Assembly (NCBI GenBank): GCA_947484175.1
Contig: CANKOI010000033.1
Coordinates: forward strand, 1-41,495
Length of the DNA stretch: 41,495 nt
Source: Deltaproteobacteria bacterium
Lineage (GTDB): Bacteria > Myxococcota_A > UBA796 > SXON01
Reading direction: 5' to 3'
Below are positions 15,508 to 22,863 of the stretch, in pieces. A program made the translations under genes and the position numbers. The notes under the pieces were generated by a model. That model was given only the letters and a program-made list of their open reading frames with translations, made no database searches and was not told where the DNA came from. Every line of letters starts with the position of its first letter. The first letter of the stretch is position 1.

Positions 15508-17340
15508 TCAGGGCAGGTTGCCGGAGATGTCGCAATCGTCGGGGTCGGTGACGGCCAGCGCGCAGAGGGCGTCGGCGTCGGCGGTGGGCAGACTGGGGTT
15601 GTCGGTGACCACGAGCGCGTCGATTTCATCGAGCAGGGTGAGCGCAGTGAGGCTGGTGAGACCGCTGTTTTCGTCGAGCGTAAGGCGGCCCAGTTGGGTG
15701 AGCGCGCCGAGGCCGGCGAGGCTCGTGAGGCCGTCGCAGCGACGCACCGTGAGGTCGTCGCGGCTGCTACCGTTCCACCCGGAGAGGCCGCCGAGGCCGG
15801 TGAGCGCGGGCAGGTCGCTGAGCGATACATCTTGGATGTCAACGCCGGCGAGACCGTCGAGGCTTTGGAGGAAGTCGAGGCCGCGGAGATCGAGGGCGGT
15901 GACCTGATCCAGCGCGGGGAAGTCGAGCTCGGACATGGTGCCATCGGCGATGCTCACCTGTCCCGCCTCGCGCAGCCCGGTGAGGCCCGAAAGGGAAGAA
16001 ACCCCCCTCTCCCCCAGGTAGAGCCCGCCGATCCTGCTGATGCCGCCGAGGTCCTCGTAAGAGGTGAGGGCGTTGTCGTAGACCGCCACCGAGGTGAGCA
16101 CGCTCAGGCCAGACAGGCCGCTCAGGTCGGTGAGCGCGGCGTTATCGGCTATGGTCACATCATCGAGGTCCCGGGCGTCATCGAGTGGGACGAGCTCAAC
16201 GAGCGCCGGATTGTCACGCACCGTGAGGTTTTGCAGGGTGTCGAGAGGGCCGAGCCCGGCAGTGGTGGTGAGCCGCGGCATGTCAGCGATGGTGAGCGTA
16301 TAGACCGCGCTCAGCGCGGCGGCGCCGGAGAGATCGGCCACGCCGAGGTTCGACAGCGAGAGCACGCCGCACTCCGTGAGCTCGTCGAGGCCCAGCAGCT
16401 CGAGCTGAGGGGCATCGGCGTAGGTCATCGAAGCGCTCGTCGCGAGACCATCGAGTCCCGTGCCGTACCGGAGGGAGGCCAGACCTCGAATGTCGACGAG
16501 CGTGGCGGAGCGCAGGCCCTGGAGTCCGTCGAGCGCAACAAGCGAGTCGAGGTCGTTGAGCGTGAGCAGGGTCACCTCGCCCTCGGCCCCTCCCAGCGCC
16601 GAAATCGAGGTGAGAGAGGGCAAGTTGGCGAGCCGCAGGTCGTCGAACATCTGGAGGCGACCGAGGCCGTCCAGCGAAACCAGCTGGGCGGAGTCTTCAA
16701 TCACGATCGCCTCCACCCGCGCGAGCCCGTCGAGGCCTCGCAGCGACGTAAGCGCAGAGTCGCGCACGATCAGGTCGCCCTGAATGTCGCAAAGGCACTC
16801 GAGGCCACTGAGGTCGACGGTTTCTCGACCCTCGACGATCACGTCGCCATCGACGGTGCCATAAGTTTCGCAGAACGAACTCAGGTCGCCGTTGCCGCTG
16901 ACCTCGAGATCGCCGTTGTACTGGCGGCCGGCGGCGGCGCACGTCGCGTCGGCGCCGTCGCAGTCCTGGTCCACCCCGTCAAAAGGCACATCGTCTGCCC
17001 CGGCGTACACCGTGGGGTCGGTGTCGTCGCAGTCCGTGTCCAGCAGGCTCCAGCCCTCACCCGCGCCGCACGCGTAGGTGTACTCAGCGTAGTAGCCGTC
17101 GCCGTCGCCGTCCTTGTCGGCAAAGACGAGCACCGGACCCTCTTCGTCGACCTCGCCGTCGCAGTCGTCATCCACCTCGTTGCACAGCTCGTCCGCGCCG
17201 GGAAAGACAGTAGCGTCGGTGTCGGCACAGTCGCCATCGGCCTCCGTGAACCCGTCGTTGTCGGCGTCGACCGTGCGCTCGGGCGAGGTGTCGCTCCCGC
17301 TGTCGGGGGCGTCCGCACACGCGAGAAGGAGGAGGAGCAT
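15508..17340 (-). CDS. lipoprotein with MopE-type metal-binding motifs and leucine-rich repeats
   Basis: 610 residues. The lipoprotein signal MLLLLLAC is very short. Residues 25-135 carry two MopE-type putative metal-binding units (DADNDGFTEADGDCADTD with CNEVDDDCDGEVDEE; CDDTDPTVYAG with DGVDQDCDGAD), rich in Asp and Cys and predicted to bind calcium or copper. The remaining 450 residues are about 20 leucine-rich units of the form L..L.GL..L..L.. (for example SLRGLDGLARVEAIVIED and LTDLSGLSGLSVLTSVAVYD), resembling bacterial receptor-L/BspA-like solenoids. Surface adhesion or recognition is likely. A short Cys-bounded end (CALAVTDPDDCDIS) caps the solenoid. It follows the two-helix membrane protein by 10 bases, so they probably form an operon. 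Confidence 0.85.
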   Translation of the reverse strand: MLLLLLACADAPDSGSDTSPERTVDADNDGFTEADGDCADTDATVFPGADELCNEVDDDCDGEVDEEGPVLVFADKDGDGDGYYAEYTYACGAGEGWSLLDTDCDDTDPTVYAGADDVPFDGVDQDCDGADATCAAAGRQYNGDLEVSGNGDLSSFCETYGTVDGDVIVEGRETVDLSGLECLCDIQGDLIVRDSALTSLRGLDGLARVEAIVIEDSAQLVSLDGLGRLQMFDDLRLANLPSLTSISALGGAEGEVTLLTLNDLDSLVALDGLQGLRSATLVDIRGLASLRYGTGLDGLATSASMTYADAPQLELLGLDELTECGVLSLSNLGVADLSGAAALSAVYTLTIADMPRLTTTAGLGPLDTLQNLTVRDNPALVELVPLDDARDLDDVTIADNAALTDLSGLSGLSVLTSVAVYDNALTSYEDLGGISRIGGLYLGERGVSSLSGLTGLREAGQVSIADGTMSELDFPALDQVTALDLRGLDFLQSLDGLAGVDIQDVSLSDLPALTGLGGLSGWNGSSRDDLTVRRCDGLTSLAGLGALTQLGRLTLDENSGLTSLTALTLLDEIDALVVTDNPSLPTADADALCALAVTDPDDCDISGNLP

Positions 17341-17350
17341 GCGTGCGCGC

Positions 17351-17566
17351 TTAGGGCTTGTTTTCCCAGATCTCTTCGCCCTTCCGCTTCATCAACTGCT
17401 CTTCCACGAACGTGGCGGTGAACACCGCGGCCAGCCACTGGCCCACCGTCGGCAGCAGGAACACGAAACAGAGCATCACGCTGAAGCCGCCGAAGCACAC
17501 GAGCAGGAGGATGAGCTGGTAGAGGGCGGAACCAGAGTGCATGAACGTTCCCGTGTGGGCGGCCAT
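17351..17566 (-). CDS. small two-helix membrane protein
   Basis: A 71-residue protein with two predicted membrane helices (LYQLILLLVCFGGFSVMLCF, then FLLPTVGQWLAAVFTATFV) and a charged cytoplasmic tail (EEQLMKRKGEEIWENKP). The longer open frame to 17824 lies opposite fpg and is ignored. ATG 17566 has a GGAG ribosome site six bases upstream. The start codon is only 25 bases from the divergent fpg start. It is probably co-transcribed with the LRR/MopE lipoprotein gene 10 bases downstream and might assist its export or anchoring. No family recognised. Confidence 0.65.
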   Translation of the reverse strand: MAAHTGTFMHSGSALYQLILLLVCFGGFSVMLCFVFLLPTVGQWLAAVFTATFVEEQLMKRKGEEIWENKP

Positions 17567-17591
17567 GCTAACTCCGTCGACGGGGGGGCGC

Positions 17592-18398
17592 ATGCCGGAG
17601 TTGCCGGAGCTGGAGTTCTGTAGTCGCTCGCTGACTCGGTGGAGCGCAGGTCGTCGCGTGACCGGGGTAGAGGTGCGTGACCCGAGGTCTGTGCGCGCGT
17701 CACGCACTGACCGCCCCACCGCGGGCCGCCCCGACGGGGAAGCCGTGCTGCGACGGGTGGTCCTGGAGGCGGAGCCCGGCCCCATCCTGAGGCATGGGAA
17801 GCGCCTCCTGTGGCGCTTCGGCACTCAGGCTCTGCTCCTGCACCTTGGGATGACCGGGCGCTGGACTCGGAAGGAGCACCCGCACACTCGGCTGAGCCTC
17901 CACCTCTCCGACGGCTCGGCCCTCCATTTTGCCGACGCTCGGCTGCTCGGGGGCGTGGTGCCCACCACGCACCTCGCCGGCCTCGGACTCCTCACGGAGG
18001 GCCTCGGTCCCGACGCCCTCCGCGAACCCCTGCCCCCCCTCCACGGCAGACGCCCCGTGAAGGTAGTTCTGATGGATCAGACCGTGATTGCCGGGCTCGG
18101 AAACCTGCACGCGGCCGAAGCGCTCTGGCGCGCGGGCATCGACCCGCGCTTGGCGGCCGAATCCGTCACCGGTACACGCCATGACGCCCTCGCCAGAGGG
18201 GTGTCCGAGCAGCTCCGCGCTGCCCTCGATCTGCTCGATCAGGACGAGGAGATCGTGTATGTTGAAGATCGCGGAGCCCCCAACCCCTTCCCCCTCTACC
18301 AACGGGGCGGGCAGCCGTGCCCGCGTTGTGGTGCACCGATCGGAAAGTTCACGCAGGCCGGACGGACCACATGGTGGTGCGCCGGCTGCCAAGGCTGA
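17592..18398 (+). CDS. mutM: formamidopyrimidine-DNA glycosylase (Fpg/MutM)
   Basis: A bifunctional base-excision enzyme that removes 8-oxoguanine and FaPy lesions and nicks the abasic site. At 268 residues it has family length. The catalytic N-terminus after Met is Pro2-Glu3 in MPELPELE, the conserved lysine is K70 in RHGKRLLW, and MDQTVIAGLGNLHAAEALW is the helix-two-turn-helix. The C-terminal zinc finger has C243, C246, C263 and C266 in CPRC and CAGCQ, with the damage-loop arginine in AGRTTWWC. Residues 38-50 form a Pro/Gly/Arg-rich loop slightly longer than usual. The start is fixed by MPELPE; the frame upstream to 17541 overlaps the divergent gene. A G7 tract (17582-17588) sits where the ribosome site would be. 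Confidence 0.95.
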   Translation: MPELPELEFCSRSLTRWSAGRRVTGVEVRDPRSVRASRTDRPTAGRPDGEAVLRRVVLEAEPGPILRHGKRLLWRFGTQALLLHLGMTGRWTRKEHPHTRLSLHLSDGSALHFADARLLGGVVPTTHLAGLGLLTEGLGPDALREPLPPLHGRRPVKVVLMDQTVIAGLGNLHAAEALWRAGIDPRLAAESVTGTRHDALARGVSEQLRAALDLLDQDEEIVYVEDRGAPNPFPLYQRGGQPCPRCGAPIGKFTQAGRTTWWCAGCQG

Positions 18399-18409
18399 GC
18401 CCCAGCGCG

Positions 18410-19114
18410 CTACTTCTTCTTCTTCTTCGACTTCTTGTCGTCGTCGTTCTTCGAGGACTTGTTCTTGAAGTTGCCGAAGTACACCGTCACCTCGGCACCC
18501 ACCGCGATGTACAACGCGGCATCACTCTTCTCGCCGCCGGCATCGAACGGGTCGGCCACTGCCGTGCCAGTCTGCTCGTCCTCGCCCTCGCCCGACTTGC
18601 TGAATTTCTGCTCGCCGGCCAGGTGCCACGTGCCGAACAGGTTGCCTTCGTAGGCACGCGTCTTGTCGCGCCAGAGCACCCCGGCTTGCGCCCGAACGGG
18701 GAAGTAGCTGACCTCGAGGTACGCGTCGGGGTGTTTGCTGTCGGACTCGGCGCCGAAAACGTCGTGACCGAAGCCGAGGCCCAAGCCTGCGAATGCCTGG
18801 AAACGCCCTTCCTTGTTGAGGATCCAGTCCCACTCCAAGCTGAGTTCCTGAGCCCCCCACGTTGCGAAGTTGCCCGCGAGGTGGAGTCGTGCTCCCAGCC
18901 GGCTACCGTTCCCGAGGTAGTACACCCCGTGCGCCCCCGCTCGCAGGTCGAAGACCACGGGCGCAACAAGGTTGTCGCCGTCGGCATCTTGGGCCAAGGC
19001 CGGCATCAGCGCGGGGTACTCCACGGGCAGGCCCATGGTGCCGAGCATCGGCCCCACGCCCCACCAGTGTTCAGCGGCCTCTGCAGCAGCGATCCACGTC
19101 AGGAGCAGGATCAC
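18410..19114 (-). CDS. exported beta-barrel-like outer membrane protein with Lys-rich tail
   Basis: 234 residues from a GTG start that overlaps the ferredoxin stop (GTGA). A short signal peptide (MILLLTWIAAAEAAE) is followed by alternating Gly/aromatic strands (HGVYYLGNGSRLGARLHLAG, LSLEWDW, FQAFAGLGLGFG, ALYIAVGAEVTVYFG) typical of small outer-membrane barrels. The C-terminus is an unusual polar tail ending in DDDKKSKKKKK, so the final aromatic residue preferred by the BAM machinery is missing unless the tail is removed. It is the last of three translationally coupled genes. Role unknown; a barrel or periplasmic beta protein is the best reading. Confidence 0.6.
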   Translation of the reverse strand: MILLLTWIAAAEAAEHWWGVGPMLGTMGLPVEYPALMPALAQDADGDNLVAPVVFDLRAGAHGVYYLGNGSRLGARLHLAGNFATWGAQELSLEWDWILNKEGRFQAFAGLGLGFGHDVFGAESDSKHPDAYLEVSYFPVRAQAGVLWRDKTRAYEGNLFGTWHLAGEQKFSKSGEGEDEQTGTAVADPFDAGGEKSDAALYIAVGAEVTVYFGNFKNKSSKNDDDKKSKKKKK

Positions 19115-19329
19115 GGGTACACCTGCTCGCCCGAGCCCCGGTCGAAGACCCGGATGGCCCCCACCGGACAGGCCTCAGCGCCCGCGAGGAGAGCGGCCGC
19201 GTCGGCCTCGGCACCAGCGTGCGGCACACAGTCCTCGTCCATCTCGTACGCCTCCGGGGCGGCCTCCGCGCAGTTCGAAGTGCCGACGCAGAGGGCGCGA
19301 TCGATCTCGGCCCGGAGAAGGCGCTTCAC
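19111..19329 (-). CDS. ferredoxin, single-cluster type
   Basis: A 72-residue electron carrier. The cysteines CVGTSNC, then a distant ACPVGAI, match the bacterial single [3Fe-4S]/[4Fe-4S] ferredoxins (C-x5-C ... C-P) that often serve cytochrome P450s or oxygenases. The first ligand loop is CVGTSNC, so the middle ligand of a [4Fe-4S] cluster appears absent, as in [3Fe-4S] proteins. The start is GTG 19329, overlapping the TGA of the upstream gene as GTGA. The stop in turn overlaps the next GTG. A soluble redox protein between two exported proteins is odd; no obvious reductase or P450 is in the window. Confidence 0.8.
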   Translation of the reverse strand: MKRLLRAEIDRALCVGTSNCAEAAPEAYEMDEDCVPHAGAEADAAALLAGAEACPVGAIRVFDRGSGEQVYP

Positions 19330-19967
19330 GGCTTCGGAGCCTCGTCGGGAGGGGTGCCCGTGGTCGCGCCGCCCGCGCCCCACGTGGGCGTGGTTTGCAC
19401 GTTCACGACGATGCCCTGCGTCTTCTTCATCTTCGGGCTCACCTCGATCCGCAGTCCGATGCCGGGCTGCACGGTGAATTCCTGACCCGCGAAGGTGTAC
19501 GAACCGCGTGGAAGCATGCCCATGTAGCTGCCTGTGTCTGCCACGGTGGCGACCGCGAGCTCGACGGCGGCTCGCTGATCCGGGTCGAACGGCATCTCGG
19601 CGGCCGAGAGGACATCGCCCTTCTTGGGATTGCGGAGCAGTTCCACACTCCCGTAGTGCATGTCGATGGCGTAGAGCCAGTCCATGACCTCCTTGGTGCC
19701 ATCAAGCCGAGCCGCGCGCTTGAGTCGGGAGTAGGCCGCGGACATATCGCCGAGGGCGCGCGCGGAGTGGGCACCGTGGAGAAGATCATCGTACGTGAGG
19801 TCGACTCCCAGCTTTTCCAGCTCCGCAAATTTCCGGTTCACTCCCGACCAGAATTGGCGCTGCGAAAGCTGATCCAGCTCGCCGCTGAGCCGTAGGTGTT
19901 CCGCCTGCGAACGATCGGCGGGCGGAGTCGGCGCGCCGAACGCAAGGAACACAAGGGCAAACAGCAT
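19326..19967 (-). CDS. exported hypothetical protein, helical front and beta tail
   Basis: 213 residues starting at ATG 19967 with a signal peptide (MLFALVFLAFGAPTPPA). The first half is charged and helical with TPR-like spacing (LDQLSQRQFWSGVNRKFAEL; AHSARALGDMSAAYSRLKRA). The second half is beta-rich with DTGSYMGMLPRGSYTFAGQ and IGLRIEVSP, reminiscent of a PEGA-like or carboxypeptidase-regulatory-like fold. It heads a leftward trio coupled by GTGA overlaps with the ferredoxin and the barrel-like protein. Related architectures occur in myxobacterial envelope proteins, but no precise family is recognised. Confidence 0.6.
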   Translation of the reverse strand: MLFALVFLAFGAPTPPADRSQAEHLRLSGELDQLSQRQFWSGVNRKFAELEKLGVDLTYDDLLHGAHSARALGDMSAAYSRLKRAARLDGTKEVMDWLYAIDMHYGSVELLRNPKKGDVLSAAEMPFDPDQRAAVELAVATVADTGSYMGMLPRGSYTFAGQEFTVQPGIGLRIEVSPKMKKTQGIVVNVQTTPTWGAGGATTGTPPDEAPKP

Positions 19968-20053
19968 CCAAGCTCCGTGGCCCAGTGGTCTATTCCGCGG
20001 TGCGCGCGCTGGACAGGCCTCGAAGCGCTGGCGGCTCGGGATATTGCAGCGGG

Positions 20054-20743
20054 GTGATCCAACCCTCCCCCCGCGTGCCATGGACGCTTGCCTTCCTTCA
20101 CGCCATCCCGCACGGGATTGTAGCCGGCCTGCACCTTCCAGAGGGCGGCGACCCCGTGGAAGACGTGGTGCTCGCCCGACTCACCGGACCGGAAAGGGAC
20201 GTGGCAATCAGCCTTCGGGGGTACCGGCAGGTGCAGTTCGTCGGCGGGCGGCTCGCATTAGGAGTGGGATTTTCCGAGATGGGCGTCCGGAAAGCGCCGG
20301 TGACCAGTGACGAGCACGGTGCTCCCCTGCTCCCCGACGGTTTTTCAGGGAGCATCACCCACAAACAGGACCTCGCGATTGGCCTCCTCGCGCGAGGCCG
20401 GGCGCGCGTGGGAGTAGACCTCGAGGACACCGACCGCCCCCGCCCCGGAGTGGCCGCGCGAGTGCTCACAGCGCCGGAATTGGCAGCAGTGGAGGCCCTT
20501 CCGGAGAGCCGACGGTGGGTAGACACCGTGCTACGGTTTTCCGTGAAGGAGTCGATCTACAAGGCCGTCCACCCCACGCTCCGACGCTACGTGGGCTTCG
20601 GTGAGGTGGCCGTGTGGCCGGGTACGAATGGCAACGACCGGGTGGAGCCGCTGGTGCCCGATCTTGAACGTTTCCATTTCGCCGCCCGTCACTGCTGGAT
20701 TGGCGACCGGGTGCTCTCGACGGTTCGCGCGGAGCTGCTCTGA
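20054..20743 (+). CDS. 4'-phosphopantetheinyl transferase (EntD/Sfp superfamily)
   Basis: Transfers phosphopantetheine from CoA to the serine of carrier domains. In this 229-residue protein the diagnostic motifs are SGSITHKQD (about 120), GVDLED (magnesium-binding Asp/Glu, about 144) and RFSVKESIYKAVHP (about 185), with a following phosphate-contacting helix. The order and length match EntD-type enzymes. The start is GTG 20054; the open frame to 19985 has no signal of coding. It is a natural candidate to activate the three ACPs of the synthase at 7996, six kilobases away. Its stop is fused to the start of cobU (CTGA), so it is co-translated with cobalamin genes, an unexpected pairing. Confidence 0.9.
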   Translation: MIQPSPRVPWTLAFLHAIPHGIVAGLHLPEGGDPVEDVVLARLTGPERDVAISLRGYRQVQFVGGRLALGVGFSEMGVRKAPVTSDEHGAPLLPDGFSGSITHKQDLAIGLLARGRARVGVDLEDTDRPRPGVAARVLTAPELAAVEALPESRRWVDTVLRFSVKESIYKAVHPTLRRYVGFGEVAVWPGTNGNDRVEPLVPDLERFHFAARHCWIGDRVLSTVRAELL

Positions 20744-21249
20744 TCCACTTCGTGACCGGAGGGGCGCGCTCCGGCAAGAGTCGGTTCGCGCAAGACCAGG
20801 CCGAGGCCCTCGATGGCCCGCTTCACTTTGTCGCCACGGCCCAAGCGTTAGACGCCGACATGGCCGACCGGGTCGCGCGACATCGGGCAGACCGCGGCCC
20901 GAGGTGGACGACCGTGGAGGCCCCCATGGACCTCGAAACCGCGCTCGCAGGCCTCTGCCCAGGCAGCGCCGTCGTCGTGGACTGCCTCACCCTCTGGTGC
21001 GCGAACCTGTTGCTCGCCGGGCACGACGAGCCGTCGATCTGCACACGTGGCGAACGGCTCGTCGAAGCGCTGCAGGCGCTCGCCCGGCCCGCGTGGGTCG
21101 TGACCAACGAGGTGGGACTGGGCGTCGTGCCCGACAACGTGCTGGCCCGTCGGTACCGCGACGCCCTCGGCCGTTTGAACCAGATCGTCGCGGGTGGCAG
21201 CACCACGGTCACCCTGTTGGTCGCCGGTCTTCCGCTGGCCGTCCGGTGA
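20740..21249 (+). CDS. cobU: adenosylcobinamide kinase / adenosylcobinamide-phosphate guanylyltransferase
   Basis: CobU/CobP phosphorylates adenosylcobinamide and adds GMP in the last steps of cobalamin assembly. Seen: P-loop TGGARSGKS, then VVVDCLTLWCANLL (Walker B region) and TNEVGLGVVPDNVLARRYRD, the family signature. I place the start at CTG 20740: it gives the family N-terminus (M)IHFVTGGARSGKS with the first beta strand, overlaps the previous stop as CTGA, and has GGAG five bases upstream. A conventional caller would use GTG 20752, which has no ribosome site and removes the strand before the P-loop. It overlaps cobS by four bases (GTGA). 169 residues, slightly short for the family. Confidence 0.88.
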   Translation: MIHFVTGGARSGKSRFAQDQAEALDGPLHFVATAQALDADMADRVARHRADRGPRWTTVEAPMDLETALAGLCPGSAVVVDCLTLWCANLLLAGHDEPSICTRGERLVEALQALARPAWVVTNEVGLGVVPDNVLARRYRDALGRLNQIVAGGSTTVTLLVAGLPLAVR

Positions 21250-22007
21250 ACGAGCTGCGCCTTGCTTTCGCCTTCCTCACCCGCCTACCCATCGGAACGC
21301 CCAGCGGCGGAGCGGCGGAGCACGCAGTCTCCACGCGGTATTACCCCGTCGTGGGAGCGGTGGTGGCGTTGGTGGTCGTGGGCACGCTGCTCGGGGGAGC
21401 CTGGTGTTTCGACCCCACCGTGGCCTGCGTGCTGGCGGTTGCCGCCTGGACGCTCATCACGGGCGGCTTACACATGGACGGGCTCGTGGACTGCTTTGAC
21501 GGCCTCGCCGCCAACGGCGAAGCCGATCGCCGGCTGCAGGCGATGAAGGACCCTCACATCGGCGGTCTCGGCTCGATCGGCGGCTCGTTGTGGTTGATGC
21601 TCAAGGTGGCGCTCCTGTCACGCTGCCTCGACGAAGGGACCGTGGCACAGGCCGTCTGGTGCGCCGCTATCTTCGCGCGCGCTCCCCTCGCATTCGAACT
21701 CACCGCAGGCAAGCCTGTCACGCCCGGCCAAGGCCTCTTCGGCTGGCTGCATGGCGAGATGCGCCGTACCGATTGGCTCACTGCCGCGCTTGTGGCCACC
21801 TGCCTCCTCGTTCCCGCTGCCGCCTCGGACAGCAACGCCTTGCTCCGCATCACGATGGGCGCGCTACTCGGCGCCGGCTTGTCGCTGCTCTGGCACCATT
21901 CGTGGTACCGCCGCATCGGCGGCTTGAACGGAGATGTGCTGGGCGGCGCCGTAGAGATCCGGGAAATGGCCGTACTCGCAGCCATGGGAATTTCGCTGCC
22001 GTGGTAG
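21246..22007 (+). CDS. cobS: adenosylcobinamide-GDP ribazoletransferase (cobalamin synthase)
   Basis: CobS joins adenosylcobinamide-GDP with alpha-ribazole at the inner membrane to make cobalamin. The 253-residue protein has several membrane helices (VVGAVVALVVVGTLLGGAW, ACVLAVAAWTLI and others). It carries the metal-binding signature GGLHMDGLVDCFDGL (about 78-92), followed by MKDPHIGGLGSIGG and the C-terminal GGLNGDVLGGAVEI. The start is GTG 21246, overlapping the cobU stop (GTGA). With cobU this forms a minimal nucleotide-loop module; cobT/cobC are not in the window, so salvage or synthesis genes lie elsewhere. Confidence 0.92.
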   Translation: MNELRLAFAFLTRLPIGTPSGGAAEHAVSTRYYPVVGAVVALVVVGTLLGGAWCFDPTVACVLAVAAWTLITGGLHMDGLVDCFDGLAANGEADRRLQAMKDPHIGGLGSIGGSLWLMLKVALLSRCLDEGTVAQAVWCAAIFARAPLAFELTAGKPVTPGQGLFGWLHGEMRRTDWLTAALVATCLLVPAAASDSNALLRITMGALLGAGLSLLWHHSWYRRIGGLNGDVLGGAVEIREMAVLAAMGISLPW

Positions 22008-22017
22008 AGGGGGCGCG

Positions 22018-22863
22018 ATGAGCGAACTTTCTTCAAAACCCGTTGAGGCCCTGTTCAACCACTGGCGCACCCAGGGAGACGCCCCCGCGGGACAGGCCAT
22101 GGCCCAGCGCGTCTCCGACTGGTTCTACGCCGTCACCACCTGCCGACTCGGCGATGCCCACGGGCGAGAGCCCCTGCAACGAGCGTGTGTGCGTTTCCAG
22201 CAGGGCATCCTCGGAGTCAATACCCCGGCCGAGCTCACCGAATGGTCGCACGGCCTCCTCATGGAGGAGGTGCAAAAGGCAGGCGGCCGCATCGGCGGTG
22301 GCGACTTTCCGAACCAGCTCACGACGGGCCGGAGTCCGACCGAGCTCCTCAACGAGGTGGTCGGCCGCCTCGAGCCGCGGCAGGTCGCCCTCCTCGCCAT
22401 GGCCTACGACCCCAGCATTCCTCACGAGTCGGTGACGGCGGCGGCCGACAAGATGGGCGGCTACCCCCTCGCCGTGCTGCGAGCCCGCCTCGCGTGCAAA
22501 CGGGCGCTCCATGACGGCGCGGGGATCGGATTCTCCGAACTTCCCGACGAGCCGAACTTGGACCTCGGCCCTCTCCCCCTCTATGAAGCCGGCCGCATGA
22601 CCAAGGAGAGCGAGGAGACAGGCTTTGAGAAGTGGATGCTGACCGACATGCGGCTGTGCAAAGACATTGCCGAGTTCGGAGTTTTCGCACAAGCCATCCG
22701 CGCGGGCGCCCTCCGCGGCGCCGCGGCGGCAGCTCCCAAGCGCCCGGCGAAGGGCAGCAACGACTCTCGTGCCGTGCCCACCCTGACGCCTGCGCGCCTG
22801 GCGGGGCTGGGGCTCGCGCTCCTTGTGGCCGCCGCAGCGTGGCTGCTCTTCGGCCAGACATGA
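22018..22863 (+). CDS. tail-anchored protein with sigma-70-like N-terminal region
   Basis: 281 residues ending in one membrane helix (LAGLGLALLVAAAAWLLF) with no export signal, so the bulk faces the cytoplasm. The first 90 residues (LFNHWRTQGD, MAQRVSDWFYAVTTCRLGD) recall sigma-factor region 2. Residues 115-165 (LEPRQVALLAMAYD, SVTAAADKMGGYPLAVLRARLACKRAL) recall the helix-turn-helix of region 4. A third segment, FEKWMLTDMRLCKDIAEFG, is distinctive. I infer a divergent sigma-like or anti-sigma-like regulator; this is not a firm family call. It follows cobS by 10 bases and overlaps the next gene by ATGA, so it is in the same transcription unit. Confidence 0.6.
   Translation: MSELSSKPVEALFNHWRTQGDAPAGQAMAQRVSDWFYAVTTCRLGDAHGREPLQRACVRFQQGILGVNTPAELTEWSHGLLMEEVQKAGGRIGGGDFPNQLTTGRSPTELLNEVVGRLEPRQVALLAMAYDPSIPHESVTAAADKMGGYPLAVLRARLACKRALHDGAGIGFSELPDEPNLDLGPLPLYEAGRMTKESEETGFEKWMLTDMRLCKDIAEFGVFAQAIRAGALRGAAAAAPKRPAKGSNDSRAVPTLTPARLAGLGLALLVAAAAWLLFGQT

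Noticed and set aside
15484-17421. 645-codon + strand frame opposite the LRR/MopE gene
   Set aside because: It mirrors the repetitive LRR codons (Glu/Val/Arg-rich) and has no start signal; the minus strand has a lipoprotein signal and clear repeats.
19968-20050. tRNA-like stretch GTGGCCCAGTGGTCTATTCCGCGG
   Set aside because: It looks like a D-arm, but there is no T-arm GGTTCGA sequence and no complementary acceptor stem.
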